Source of the DNA: Victivallales bacterium
Lineage (GTDB): Bacteria > Verrucomicrobiota > Lentisphaeria > Oligosphaerales > Oligosphaeraceae
Direction: 5' to 3'
Assembly: GCA_017535315.1 (NCBI GenBank)
Contig: JAFXUD010000002.1
Span: 186,001 to 250,000, forward strand
DNA length: 64,000 nucleotides
Shown here: positions 9,354 through 18,017 of the stretch, piece after piece
How positions within the stretch are numbered: the stretch's first letter is position 1
Layout of the letters: each line of letters begins with the position of its first letter
Translations under genes and position numbers: made by a program
Notes under the pieces: generated by a model
Seen by the model: only the letters and a program-made list of their open reading frames with translations
Databases searched by the model: none
What the model was told of the DNA's origin: nothing

Positions 9354-9560
9354 ATGAAAGAAAAAATTCATCCCAAGTACCAGAAGTGCATCGTGACCTG
9401 CGCCTGCGGCAACCAGTTCGAGGTCGAATCCACCGTTGCCAAGGTGTCCGTCGGCATCTGCTCGAAGTGTCATCCCTTCTACACTGGCAAGCAGAAGCTG
9501 GTTGACACGGAAGGACGTGTTGACGCCTTCCGCCGCCGCTACGCGAAGGCTGGCAAGTAA
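9354..9560 (+). CDS. rpmE: 50S ribosomal protein L31, zinc-binding type
   Basis: 68 residues. It opens [12 protein letters not shown] and keeps the family blocks [25 protein letters not shown] and [14 protein letters not shown]. The cysteines CxC and CxxC form the zinc site of the type A form. Bacteria with this form usually replace it with a cysteine-free paralogue under zinc shortage; none is seen here. GGAG lies about 11 bases upstream of the ATG. The gene directly precedes prfA, a common arrangement. Confidence 0.97.
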   Translation: MKEKIHPKYQKCIVTCACGNQFEVESTVAKVSVGICSKCHPFYTGKQKLVDTEGRVDAFRRRYAKAGK

Positions 9561-9581
9561 CCATATCAAAATCGAAGTACG

Positions 9582-9606
9582 GGCGCATGGGATTCTGCCA
9601 TGCGCC
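9582..9606 (+). terminator. Hairpin between rpmE and prfA
   Basis: GGCGCATGG (9582-9590) pairs with CCATGCGCC (9598-9606) over a seven-base loop. The following bases (TGTTGTGTTTA) are only moderately T-rich, so this may be a weak terminator or a processing site. Confidence 0.5.
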
Positions 9607-9630
9607 TGTTGTGTTTAATATCCACTCATT

Positions 9631-10719
9631 ATGAATCCACTTGAGTCCTACATACACAACTCCGAGATGAGGTGCGCCGAGCTTGAGCGCGCCATCTCTG
9701 TGTTTGACTTCAACAATGGCACCCAGGCGCAGTATCAGAAGCTGAACACCGAGTACCAGAAGCTCAAGCGGATCATGGACGCCTGGAACGAGTTGCAGAA
9801 GAGCAAGTCCGATCTTCAGGGCAACGATGAACTGCTGGCGGAGACGACCGATGAGGAGTTCCGCGAGGTCATCAAGTCCGACATCCAGGAGCTGAAGGAT
9901 AGAATCCATGCCCTGGAGGGCGAAATCAAGACCTTGATTCTCCCGACGCATCCCAACGAGGGCAAGAACGTCATCGTCGAGATACGTCCCGCCGCTGGCG
10001 GCGAGGAGGCCGCTCTCTTTGCTGCGGAACTCTACAGGATGTATATGCGCTACTGCGAAACGCAGGGGTGGCACACCGAGACCGTCGAATACAGCGACAC
10101 CGACCTCGGCGGGCTGAAAAGCTGCTCCTTCACCGTTGCGGGCGAGGGGGCCTGGACAAATCTCCGCTTCGAAAGTGGCGTGCATCGCGTCCAGCGTGTA
10201 CCCGTCACCGAGACCCAGGGGCGCATCCACACCTCCACGGTTACGGTGGCCGTGATGGCCGAGGCGACGCCCGTTGAGTTCGAACTGAACCCCGAGGAGC
10301 TACGCATCGATGTCTTCCGTGCCTCGGGACATGGTGGACAGTGCGTCAACACCACCGACTCAGCTGTTCGCGTCACCCACATTCCGACAGGCATGTTCGT
10401 GGCAAGCCAGCAGGAGAAGTCCCAGCACCGTAACAAGGAAATCGCCATGACGATTCTTCGCTCGCGCCTGCTGGAAATCAAACAGCGCGAGGAAGACGAG
10501 AAGAACGCGGGCGAGCGCAAGTCCCAGGTGGGCACGGGCGACCGTAGCGAGAAGATTCGCACCTACAACTTCCCGCAGAACCGCGTGACCGACCACCGCT
10601 TCGAGATTACCCTCTACGACTTGAACAACATTATGCAGGGCAACCTCGGCAACCTCCTGAACCAGATCCGCACCCTTGACGCGGAACGCCGCTTCAACGA
10701 CATGCTTATGCAGGCATGA
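9631..10719 (+). CDS. prfA: Peptide chain release factor 1
   Basis: 362 residues, the normal length. The GGQ motif at 235-237, within ASGHGGQCVN, is the peptidyl-tRNA hydrolysis centre. The stop-codon reading tripeptide is P-V-T at 191-193 (RVPVTETQGRIHTS), which is the PxT of RF1 (UAA/UAG) rather than the SPF of RF2. The helical N-terminal domain and the C-terminal TYNFPQNRVTDHR block are intact. The glutamine of GGQ is the usual target of the methylase PrmC, which is not in this window. The gene follows rpmE by about 70 bases. Confidence 0.97.
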   Translation: MNPLESYIHNSEMRCAELERAISVFDFNNGTQAQYQKLNTEYQKLKRIMDAWNELQKSKSDLQGNDELLAETTDEEFREVIKSDIQELKDRIHALEGEIKTLILPTHPNEGKNVIVEIRPAAGGEEAALFAAELYRMYMRYCETQGWHTETVEYSDTDLGGLKSCSFTVAGEGAWTNLRFESGVHRVQRVPVTETQGRIHTSTVTVAVMAEATPVEFELNPEELRIDVFRASGHGGQCVNTTDSAVRVTHIPTGMFVASQQEKSQHRNKEIAMTILRSRLLEIKQREEDEKNAGERKSQVGTGDRSEKIRTYNFPQNRVTDHRFEITLYDLNNIMQGNLGNLLNQIRTLDAERRFNDMLMQA

Positions 10720-10726
10720 GGGTGTA

Positions 10727-10787
10727 GCGGCGGCGTCCCGCCGTCGAAAAAGCCTGTTCTATGCCGCAGACTTCAGCCTGCGGTTTT
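10727..10787 (+). terminator. Two hairpins after prfA
   Basis: CGGCGG pairs with CCGCCG just after the prfA stop, and CCGCAG (10764-10769) pairs with CTGCGG (10778-10783) followed by TTTT. The second has the form of an intrinsic terminator. The gap before metX holds nothing else visible. Confidence 0.5.
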
Positions 10788-10806
10788 CAATCAATCTCAC
10801 AACCCA

Positions 10807-12225
10807 ATGGAGGATACGACCTTCGCCATCATGTCAGACACACCGCAGCAGAACCAGAGCAATGTTCCGTATTGGAAGCGCAAAAACAGTGTGAAGGCGC
10901 CCGACAACGTGGCGTCTGTTGGCTGGGTGCGCCCCAAGGTGTTTTTCCTGTGCCGCGAGAACGGTGGGAAGCCCTTTGTTCTGGAAAGCGGAAAAGAACT
11001 CAAGGACGTGGTCATCGAGTACGAGACCTACGGCTCCTTGAATCCCGAGAAGTCGAACGCCATCCTTATCACGCACGCTCTTTCGGGCGATGCCCATGTG
11101 GCGGGCTGGGATAGCACCGCCAACGCAAATTACCGTCCCTGGCGCCTGAAGGGACCAGGCTGGTGGGACAATCTCGTTGGCCCTGGGCAGCCCTTTGACA
11201 CCAATCGCTTCTTTGTCATCTGCGCCAATGTCATCGGCAGTTGCTATGGCTCGACGGGACCTGCCTCCCCGAATCCTGATGACGGCAACCGCCCGTACGG
11301 GCACTCCTTTCCGATGGTGACGGTAGGCGACTGGGTGAAGACGCAGGTTGCGCTGGTCGATTACCTTGGCATCCGCCAGCTTTATGCCGTCGTCGGCGGT
11401 TCGCTCGGCGGACAGCAGGCCCTGGAGTGGGCCATCGCCTATCCAGAGCGCGTTGGAAAGTGCATCATGCTTGCCTCGGGCGGCAAGTTGCCGACGCAGG
11501 GACTGGGCTTCAACCATGTCGCGAAGGTCACCATCCACTGCGACCCGAAATTCAACAACGGGAATATCTACGCGGAGAATGTGCGCGAACCCAACACGCT
11601 GATTGACCTTGCACGTGAGCAGGATCCATCTTTGCCTGATTTGCGCTACTATGCCATCAAGGACAGGCATCTGCCAAGCCTCCATTCTTCCCGTATGCTG
11701 GCGCATATTACCTACCTTTCCGCCAGCGGAATGGAAAGCAAATTCGGGCGCAAACTCCAGAAAGTCAATCCGAAATCGACCGAGTTCGCAGGGGACAGTG
11801 AAAGCGAACTGGAACTTTCCGTCCACGGCTACCTGACCCACCAGGGCGAGAGCTTCGTGGAGCGTTTTGATGCCAACAGCTATCTGCTGATTGCCGACGC
11901 GATGGATGCCTACAACGTGCAGCAGCGCTGGGGCGATGGCGACCTTGCGAAGGCGATGTCCCGTATCAGTGCCGAAATGATGGTGGTTTCGTTCTCCTCC
12001 GACTGGCTCTATCCCAGCACGGAAAGCCACTCCATCGTCACGGCTCTTTTGCAGAACCATCATCCCGTCACCTCCGTTGACGTGACCAGCAACTGCGGTC
12101 ACGACGCCTTCCTGGTGGAGGAGGAGAAGGTGACCCGCATCATCCGTTCCTTCCTGATGACCCCCGCCCCCGCCAAACTGCGCGGACGCGGCGACAGCGA
12201 TTGTCGCAAAGGAGGTGCAAAATGA
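10807..12225 (+). CDS. metX: Homoserine O-acyltransferase (MetX type, alpha/beta hydrolase)
   Basis: This 472-residue protein transfers an acyl group from CoA to homoserine, the first committed step of methionine synthesis. The nucleophile is the serine in GGSLGGQQ (S199); the aspartate of SSDWLYPS and the histidine of CGHDAFL complete the triad. The oxyanion and substrate block reads GSCYGSTGPASPNP. Many classical acetyltransferases have G-C-x-G-T-T there, and the serine-rich form reminds me of succinyl-type MetX, so the acyl donor is open. The ATG at 10807 lacks a Shine-Dalgarno; an in-frame ATG at 10831 is an alternative. The stop overlaps the metW start. Confidence 0.9.
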   Translation: MEDTTFAIMSDTPQQNQSNVPYWKRKNSVKAPDNVASVGWVRPKVFFLCRENGGKPFVLESGKELKDVVIEYETYGSLNPEKSNAILITHALSGDAHVAGWDSTANANYRPWRLKGPGWWDNLVGPGQPFDTNRFFVICANVIGSCYGSTGPASPNPDDGNRPYGHSFPMVTVGDWVKTQVALVDYLGIRQLYAVVGGSLGGQQALEWAIAYPERVGKCIMLASGGKLPTQGLGFNHVAKVTIHCDPKFNNGNIYAENVREPNTLIDLAREQDPSLPDLRYYAIKDRHLPSLHSSRMLAHITYLSASGMESKFGRKLQKVNPKSTEFAGDSESELELSVHGYLTHQGESFVERFDANSYLLIADAMDAYNVQQRWGDGDLAKAMSRISAEMMVVSFSSDWLYPSTESHSIVTALLQNHHPVTSVDVTSNCGHDAFLVEEEKVTRIIRSFLMTPAPAKLRGRGDSDCRKGGAK

Positions 12226-12959
12226 CGGAATATGAATCCCATTTCAACAACGACCTGCTTTTCAAGCGCACCTTGAGCAACTTTGGAATCGAGGCGGATT
12301 GCTCCTTCGAGATGCTCCGCCAGTGTTCGATGATGTACGATTCCACCCCAGCGGACACCCCTGTCCAGCGCTGGCATGACGATATCATCAAGCGTCTCGT
12401 CAAATGCGATGATTCCCTGCTGGATTTGGGCTGCGGCGACGGCGAGCTGATGGCGCGCCTCTCGTATGCATGCAATTGCTGGCTTCAGGGCATCGAGAAC
12501 AACGAGGACTTGGTCAACCGCTGCGTGGAGCGTGGCCTCCCTGTCTGCCACGGCGATTTGAGCGATATTCTGGAGATTCTGCCTGACAAAAGCTACACGT
12601 GGGCTGTGCTGGAGGATACCCTTTTCACCCTGAATGCCCCGCTGGATGTCATGAATGAGATGCTGCGCGTGGCGGACAAATGCATCGTCACCTTCCCGAA
12701 CTTCGCGCACTGGAGCGTCCGCTTTACCTTCAGTCTCGGCGGGCGCATGCCTGTCACAAAATCCCTGCCGCATACCTGGTACAACACCCCGAACATCCAC
12801 CTGTGTAGCATCAGCGACTTCATGGACTGGGTGCGCTCCGATGGCGTGGATGTTCTGGAGGCCTGGGTACTCGTCGATGGCAAGGTCCTGGTTTTCGACC
12901 CGACTAAGTCCCATAACATCATCGGCGAGCAGGCCCTCTTTGTCATACGCAGGGCGTAA
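12222..12959 (+). CDS. metW: MetW-family methyltransferase-like protein
   Basis: 245 residues from the ATG at 12222, which overlaps the metX stop (ATGA) and follows AAGGAGG. SAM-binding motif I is LLDLGCGDGE at about 66-75. The later blocks VLEDTLFTLNAP, VTFPNFAHWSVR and HTWYNTPNIHLCSISDF are typical of MetW. MetW is nearly always next to metX; in some bacteria it has been shown to be needed for, or to stimulate, MetX activity. Coupled translation here fits a complex of the two. A leading stretch of about 65 residues precedes motif I, somewhat longer than in short MetW proteins. Confidence 0.92.
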   Translation: MTEYESHFNNDLLFKRTLSNFGIEADCSFEMLRQCSMMYDSTPADTPVQRWHDDIIKRLVKCDDSLLDLGCGDGELMARLSYACNCWLQGIENNEDLVNRCVERGLPVCHGDLSDILEILPDKSYTWAVLEDTLFTLNAPLDVMNEMLRVADKCIVTFPNFAHWSVRFTFSLGGRMPVTKSLPHTWYNTPNIHLCSISDFMDWVRSDGVDVLEAWVLVDGKVLVFDPTKSHNIIGEQALFVIRRA

Positions 12960-12976
12960 GAGTGAACCGAACCTTA

Positions 12977-13063
12977 AAGGGACGGGAGAGACGGGAGCGA
13001 CAACGAATTATCGTTAGCTTCCCAGTTCTGTCGCTCCCGTCGCTCACGTCTCTCCCGTCCCTC
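12977..13063. repeat. GGGACGGGAG/GAGCGAC repeat hairpin after metW
   Basis: The left arm (12977-13001) carries GGGACGGGAGAGACGGGAG and the right arm (13029-13063) carries complementary words (CGCTCCCGTCGCTCACGTC and CTCCCGTCCCTC). It uses the same words as the array at 5182-5607 and probably folds into a hairpin that ends the metX-metW transcript. Confidence 0.85.
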
Positions 13064-13088
13064 AATGCTAAGATAAGTCATCCAGGCT

Positions 13089-14726
13089 ATGAAAAAGCTC
13101 ATTCTGCCATTGTTAATGATGTTTGCCTTGGCGGCTTATCTTCTGTGGCCTTCTTTGGGGGAAAGAAGGGTGCCCCAAACGGGTCAATCGTCACAGAAAT
13201 CTGTCCATTTGCGAAATCGTGCTAGGCATCACACGAGGGGGCAAATCGGCGAGGATGCCCAATCTGTTGCGTTGGATGGTATGGAGAATGAAGAGCAGCC
13301 GACCGAACTGGCGGTTATTGTCAAGGACGACGAGCAGTTTCTTGCGATGCTCGAAGCCGCCCGCAAGGCGGGTGTTTTGCTTTCGAATATGCGTGCATTG
13401 CGCGCTGTGCGTCTGCGTGGCACATCGGCAAAACTGAAGAGACTGTTGTCGGATGATGCCTTTTCGGAGCTGGTTGTCTATGAGAATCACATCGAATGGC
13501 TCATTCCCGAGTATGACGAGGATGAGTTGTCTGCATCGTCTGGCCGTCCATTCGGCACTCGTGCTTTGCGTTGGTTGGGGATTGACGAGACGGCTGAAAA
13601 TCGAGGCAAAGGCGTGAAAATTGTCGTCTTGGACACGGCCATTGATGCCAGTGCGCCTTCCCTTGAGGGTGTGTCCATCCAGGAGCAGGATTTGTTTGGT
13701 TTGGGGAAGGCCAGTGAGAAGGCGACCTCCTTGCATGGGACGATGGTTGCTTCGATTTTGGCTGGCGACAACGGTGTTGTTGGCTGCGTCCCTTCGGCGA
13801 GCATTTTGTCGATTCCCGTGATGAATGCGGCTGGCTATGGTTCTTCGCATGATGTCGCGCAGGCGATAGTCGCGGCTGTTGATGGTGGTGCGCAGATAAT
13901 CACCATGAGCATGGGTTTCACACAAGGCGACGCGCTTCTGGAGATGGCGGTGGATTATGCTACTTCCAAGGGAGTGCTTATTGTCGCGGCAGCTGGCAAT
14001 GAAGGGAGTGCCACGGCAGGTGAAAGCACTATCCTGTATCCTGCCGCGTACAAAGGCGTGCTGGCGGTGGGCGCCGTCAATGCGGACAGCCTACGCCCTG
14101 AATTCAGCTCCACGGGCACGGAGTTGGCTCTGGTCGCCCCTGGCGTGGGGCTGCTGGCCGACGATGGTTCCGACTATGTCATGTTCAGCGGCACCTCCGC
14201 CTCTGTCCCCTGCGTGACAGGCAGCCTTGCCTATTTGATGAGTTCGAAGGAGGAGGTTTCGGCTACCAAGGCGGCGGAGTTGCTTTTGGAGAACGCCAAT
14301 GACATGGGGGAGCCCGCAGATGATGTTGAATACGGCCTGGGCGGTGTCAGCGTGGAACGTGCCTTGAATGCCGACACACCTGGAATCTTCGATGCCGCCG
14401 CCGCCGATGTGGCCGTTGTGAAAAACGCGGCAGGGCATGTGGAGAGCGTTTATTTTACGGCGCAGAACCGCGGGACGGAGGAGGTGGAGCGCATGACGCT
14501 GGTGTGTACCTTGACTGATGCATTGACGGGAAAAACGGTTTACAGTGAGGAAAAGGTGTTCGAGAATGTTCCCGTGGGTGGAAGCGTCTCGGTCGTGTTG
14601 AGCGACGGAGAGTTTTCCGACAAGCTCTCGGCCTCCGTGGAAGTCCGCTCTGCAGAAGACTTCAATAACCATAACAACCGTGTCAGGCGGTCCTTCGAGG
14701 TTGTGCATCCATCTTCAGAAAAATGA
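13089..14726 (+). CDS. Exported subtilisin-like serine protease (S8 family)
   Basis: 545 residues. The N-terminus KKLILPLLMMFALAAYLLWP is a signal peptide or anchor. A propeptide-like region of about 60-150 precedes the catalytic domain. The triad is clear: D182 in VVLDTAID, H216 in LHGTMVAS and S370 in SGTSASVP, with the oxyanion asparagine in AAAGNEGS. A beta-sandwich-like domain of about 130 residues follows (VESVYFTAQNRGTEEVERM), similar to CARDB-type adhesion modules. It probably acts outside the cytoplasm. The stop overlaps the start of the GH106-like gene (ATGA), so the two are co-translated, although I know no functional link. Confidence 0.92.
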   Translation: MKKLILPLLMMFALAAYLLWPSLGERRVPQTGQSSQKSVHLRNRARHHTRGQIGEDAQSVALDGMENEEQPTELAVIVKDDEQFLAMLEAARKAGVLLSNMRALRAVRLRGTSAKLKRLLSDDAFSELVVYENHIEWLIPEYDEDELSASSGRPFGTRALRWLGIDETAENRGKGVKIVVLDTAIDASAPSLEGVSIQEQDLFGLGKASEKATSLHGTMVASILAGDNGVVGCVPSASILSIPVMNAAGYGSSHDVAQAIVAAVDGGAQIITMSMGFTQGDALLEMAVDYATSKGVLIVAAAGNEGSATAGESTILYPAAYKGVLAVGAVNADSLRPEFSSTGTELALVAPGVGLLADDGSDYVMFSGTSASVPCVTGSLAYLMSSKEEVSATKAAELLLENANDMGEPADDVEYGLGGVSVERALNADTPGIFDAAAADVAVVKNAAGHVESVYFTAQNRGTEEVERMTLVCTLTDALTGKTVYSEEKVFENVPVGGSVSVVLSDGEFSDKLSASVEVRSAEDFNNHNNRVRRSFEVVHPSSEK

Positions 14727-17206
14727 CCATGGCAAATACACTTGATACCTTTCGTCCGATTCCATTCTATTTTCTCACGACACGCAACCAAGACGACTAC
14801 ACGACGGAGGCTGTCGGTGCCGCGATGGATGCCGTCAAGGCTGCTGGCTTCGGCGGAATCGTCTTTTTCAACAAGCCGCCCCATGGTTTCGACGAGGCTA
14901 CCTATCTATCCGATTTCTACTATGAAGTGTTGGAGCATTTTGTACTGGCCTGCCGTGAGCGGGAACTTGCACTGTGGATTAACGACGGCTTCAATTTTCC
15001 GCCAGGTGACGCAGCAGGACGCATTGAAAAGCAAAATCCAACGCTGAAGCAGCAGCGCATCCGCCCCAACGCAGAAGGGCGTCTTGAAGTCGTAGAAGTT
15101 CCCTGGGGCTTTCCTGCATTCGAAGAAGAGGAAAGTTCCCGCCTTTTCCGCGAAATCGTCTATGAGGGCCACAAGAAGCACCTTGGACACTATTTCGGCA
15201 ATGGTATCACAGGCTTTTTCTCCGATGCGGACAATCGCCGCCTCAATTCTGGACTGGACCGCATTTTAGGCCAGGAACGCTACTACCCCTGGAGCCGCAC
15301 TTTTGAAAAAACCTTCCAGACACGCTATGGCTATGCCATCACGGAGCATCTTAATGGGCTGTTCGGCGGCACGGAGCCGTCTGTCTGCCGCGACTACTGG
15401 CAGCTTTGCGGGGAACTCTACCAGCAGTGGTTTGCGAACAATGCCAAGTGGTGCGCGGCGAATCACCTGAACTATACCTTCCACACCTCTGACACTGGAC
15501 CACTGGAGTGGGTAAAATGCCACCGCAGCTCCCTTTTCTCAGAGGGGAATCCCATCAGCCTGCTGATGCACTCCCCCATGCCTGGAACCGACCACGAGAT
15601 TCTTGTGCTGGATGGCGGCACCCACTACGACAGCAGACTTTTCACTCCCGAGGTCACGCGCGGCGCGGCTCCCGAAAAGCTGTGGCATCCGCGATTCAAT
15701 GACACCAGTTGCGACGCCCGCGCCAAGTACGCTGGAAGCGTGGCGGCGTTGAAAGGGGTGTCACGTGCGATGTGCGAGATGTTTGCCGCCACCAACTGGG
15801 GTGCCACCTATCAGGATTTGCGCCGCATCGCAACCTGGCAAATCATGCAGGGCATCAATTTCATCGTGCCTCATGCGGTGCATCACCGCTTTATGGACTG
15901 GTCGAAATTCTTTGCACCGCCTGAATTCATCCATGGCACCAATCTGCACGGCATCCGCACGTTTAACGACATGCTGGCAGAGTACTGCCAGGCGGCAACC
16001 GCTGGTCGCCTGAAAGCGGAGGTTGCCCTGCTGGAGCCGACAGAAGAGGTTTGGCAAGGCAACTCCTCAGAAATGTTCTTCAAACTATTCGACAGGCTGA
16101 ACCGCTATGCAGGCGGCTATGTCATCTGCCCCAAAGCAATGGCAAACCGTTATTCCTGCGTGATTGATTCCATGATCGTTGCTAATGCGGAAGCTGTTTC
16201 CCTGCCACAGGTTCCCATTGCCTTCAGCGGCGGCGATGTGCTGTTTATGAGGCGGGAGCTTGAGGATGGCACGGAGTATCTGCTGGTGGCGAATATCTGG
16301 TCGAACGAGGCATTATCTGGTGTGCTATCCTTCTTTGGACGGCAGATTCAGCTGGTTCTGGAGCCTGGTGAAATCGCCGTCGTAGGCGGTCCATACGAAT
16401 CATATCGCATGGTTTCGAAGCCGAAAAACGTGGCCAGAGTATGGGACACGCCCCTGCCAGTGCGCTGGGGAAGCGACAACCTCGTGCCGTTCAACAAAAA
16501 GCTGGAATTTCAGGCTGCCGAGCCGACACGTCTGCGCCTTTATCTTCCAGCAGGAACTGTTGCTACGCTGGACGGCACGCTGCTTGTCAATGGCGTGAAG
16601 CCAAAGGTGGCCATACGTTTTTCAGGAAGCGTCACAGAGGGCGGCAATTCTCTGTGGGACGACGACTATGTCAGCTATGCCTTTGAGGTGCAGGACGAGG
16701 CTGTGCACTCTCTGAAAGTGCATGATTTGGAGGGAAACCGCAGCTCATTTTTCGAGACACCTGCCCTGCTGGAGGGGGATTTCAGCGTGGAATCCCGCCG
16801 CAAGAGCGACTATGCGCGGCACGTTAAAACAACCTATATGCTTTCCATCTACGAGCCTGAAGAGGAGCTGACATTTCTGTCGCCGAGGAGAACGCATCTA
16901 CGCGCCGACACGGGCTGGGAAAAGCAAGGTTGTCTCTTCTACTCGGGAACAGTTGAATACGATCTAGGGACACTGGATGTTGTCGAAGGGGATGTGCTTG
17001 CCTTTGAGGTGGCGGGCGTTGCTGAGCTAATCATCGACGATGTGTCGCAGGGTGTTGTGGTTGCACGACCGTGGCAGTTTGCGCTGAATGTCCCCAGCGG
17101 GAAGCATCATCTGGTGCTACGCTGTTCTAATACCATGGCCAACCGCATGGAACGGTATGCCGCCCCATCGGGACTAGTCGGAACCCCTCGCCTCCTGCGT
17201 GGCTAA
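14723..17206 (+). CDS. GH106-like glycoside hydrolase (alpha-L-rhamnosidase related)
   Basis: 827 residues. The opening motif (RPIPFYFLTTRN, then VKAAGFGGIVFFN and a RERELALWINDGFNFPPGDAAGR stretch) follows the barrel start of GH106-related proteins. The middle part holds a barrel-like region with FHTSDTGPLEW and NWGATYQDLRRIATWQIMQGINFIVPHA. The C-terminal third has beta-sandwich modules, ending with a jelly-roll-like domain (GKHHLVLRCSNTM). No signal peptide is visible, so it may act in the cytoplasm on imported oligosaccharides. The start overlaps the subtilase stop; the next gene begins one base later or 18 bases later. Substrate is not determined. Confidence 0.65.
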   Translation: MTMANTLDTFRPIPFYFLTTRNQDDYTTEAVGAAMDAVKAAGFGGIVFFNKPPHGFDEATYLSDFYYEVLEHFVLACRERELALWINDGFNFPPGDAAGRIEKQNPTLKQQRIRPNAEGRLEVVEVPWGFPAFEEEESSRLFREIVYEGHKKHLGHYFGNGITGFFSDADNRRLNSGLDRILGQERYYPWSRTFEKTFQTRYGYAITEHLNGLFGGTEPSVCRDYWQLCGELYQQWFANNAKWCAANHLNYTFHTSDTGPLEWVKCHRSSLFSEGNPISLLMHSPMPGTDHEILVLDGGTHYDSRLFTPEVTRGAAPEKLWHPRFNDTSCDARAKYAGSVAALKGVSRAMCEMFAATNWGATYQDLRRIATWQIMQGINFIVPHAVHHRFMDWSKFFAPPEFIHGTNLHGIRTFNDMLAEYCQAATAGRLKAEVALLEPTEEVWQGNSSEMFFKLFDRLNRYAGGYVICPKAMANRYSCVIDSMIVANAEAVSLPQVPIAFSGGDVLFMRRELEDGTEYLLVANIWSNEALSGVLSFFGRQIQLVLEPGEIAVVGGPYESYRMVSKPKNVARVWDTPLPVRWGSDNLVPFNKKLEFQAAEPTRLRLYLPAGTVATLDGTLLVNGVKPKVAIRFSGSVTEGGNSLWDDDYVSYAFEVQDEAVHSLKVHDLEGNRSSFFETPALLEGDFSVESRRKSDYARHVKTTYMLSIYEPEEELTFLSPRRTHLRADTGWEKQGCLFYSGTVEYDLGTLDVVEGDVLAFEVAGVAELIIDDVSQGVVVARPWQFALNVPSGKHHLVLRCSNTMANRMERYAAPSGLVGTPRLLRG

Positions 17207-17224
17207 ATGACAAGGAATCAAACA

Positions 17225-17884
17225 ATGCGGAGAAAGAAAATGGCGATTGGAATTGCGGTGGTTGTGGTGTTGGTGGTTTGCGGGGTGTTCTATGCGTGTT
17301 GCCACGGACATGCGCCTGCATCGGTGCCCGAAGTGGCAAAACGACCAAAGGGGCGCGTATTAATCGTCTGCTATTCGCAGTCGAACACGAAAAGCACGTT
17401 GACGATGGGGCGTTGGATTCAGCAGATGACGGGTGGCAACCTGATGGAAATCGAGCCTGTGAACCCCTATCCCGATGGCTATGCCGCTACCGTGAAGCAG
17501 GCCTATGGTGAACTCAAGGAGAAGTTCAAGCCCGCTTTGAAGCCGCTGGACAAAACAGCAAATGACTACGACATCGTCTTCCTTGGCACGCCCGTCTGGT
17601 TCGGCACCTTTGCGCCGCCTGTCAGGAGTTTTCTTGCCGAGAGCAACCTGTCTGGCAAGAAGGTCATTCCCTTCTGCACCCACGGCGGAGGCGGTGCCTC
17701 CCATACCTTCGCCGACCTCGCCGCCGAACTCCCAGGTGCAACTCTCCTGGAAGGTCTCGCCCTCCGCGGTCCCAATGTCGTCCAGCGCAAAATGGGCAAG
17801 GGCCTCGAAACCCTCTCCTACCCCGAAGACGTCCGCCAATGGCTTATGAAGTTGGATTTGGGATGGGAGGAAACCACGAAGTAA
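17225..17884 (+). CDS. Membrane-anchored flavodoxin-like protein
   Basis: 219 residues from the ATG at 17225, preferred to the in-frame ATG at 17207 because AAGGAAT lies just upstream. A hydrophobic segment (AIGIAVVVVLVVCGVFYACC) precedes a flavodoxin-4-like domain. That domain has the phosphate loop CYSQSNTKST, then NPYPDGYAAT, a DIVFLGTPVWFGTFAPP block and the loop FCTHGGGGASH. It should bind FMN on the outer face of the membrane and carry electrons, although the partner is unknown. The CC pair near residue 30 could be part of a lipobox. It is the last gene of the protease-glycosidase-flavodoxin set and is followed by a strong terminator. Confidence 0.8.
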   Translation: MRRKKMAIGIAVVVVLVVCGVFYACCHGHAPASVPEVAKRPKGRVLIVCYSQSNTKSTLTMGRWIQQMTGGNLMEIEPVNPYPDGYAATVKQAYGELKEKFKPALKPLDKTANDYDIVFLGTPVWFGTFAPPVRSFLAESNLSGKKVIPFCTHGGGGASHTFADLAAELPGATLLEGLALRGPNVVQRKMGKGLETLSYPEDVRQWLMKLDLGWEETTK

Positions 17885-17919
17885 ACTTTGTATGTAGAGA
17901 GGTATTTTCCTCGTATGTT

Positions 17920-17950
17920 CACCTGGCGGATTTCCACCAGGTGTTTTTTT
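17920..17950 (+). terminator. Intrinsic terminator after the flavodoxin gene
   Basis: CACCTGG (17920-17926) pairs with CCAGGTG (17937-17943) and is followed at once by seven T residues. It separates the preceding operon from the CRISPR locus. The AT-rich bases 17951-18017 that follow must contain the promoter of the next gene, but I see no pair of boxes with good spacing. Confidence 0.9.
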
Positions 17951-18017
17951 GTCTATTGTTTGATTTTTAAATATTTTTTATTATATTATGTAAAAATAAT
18001 TGAAAAGGATATTGAGA

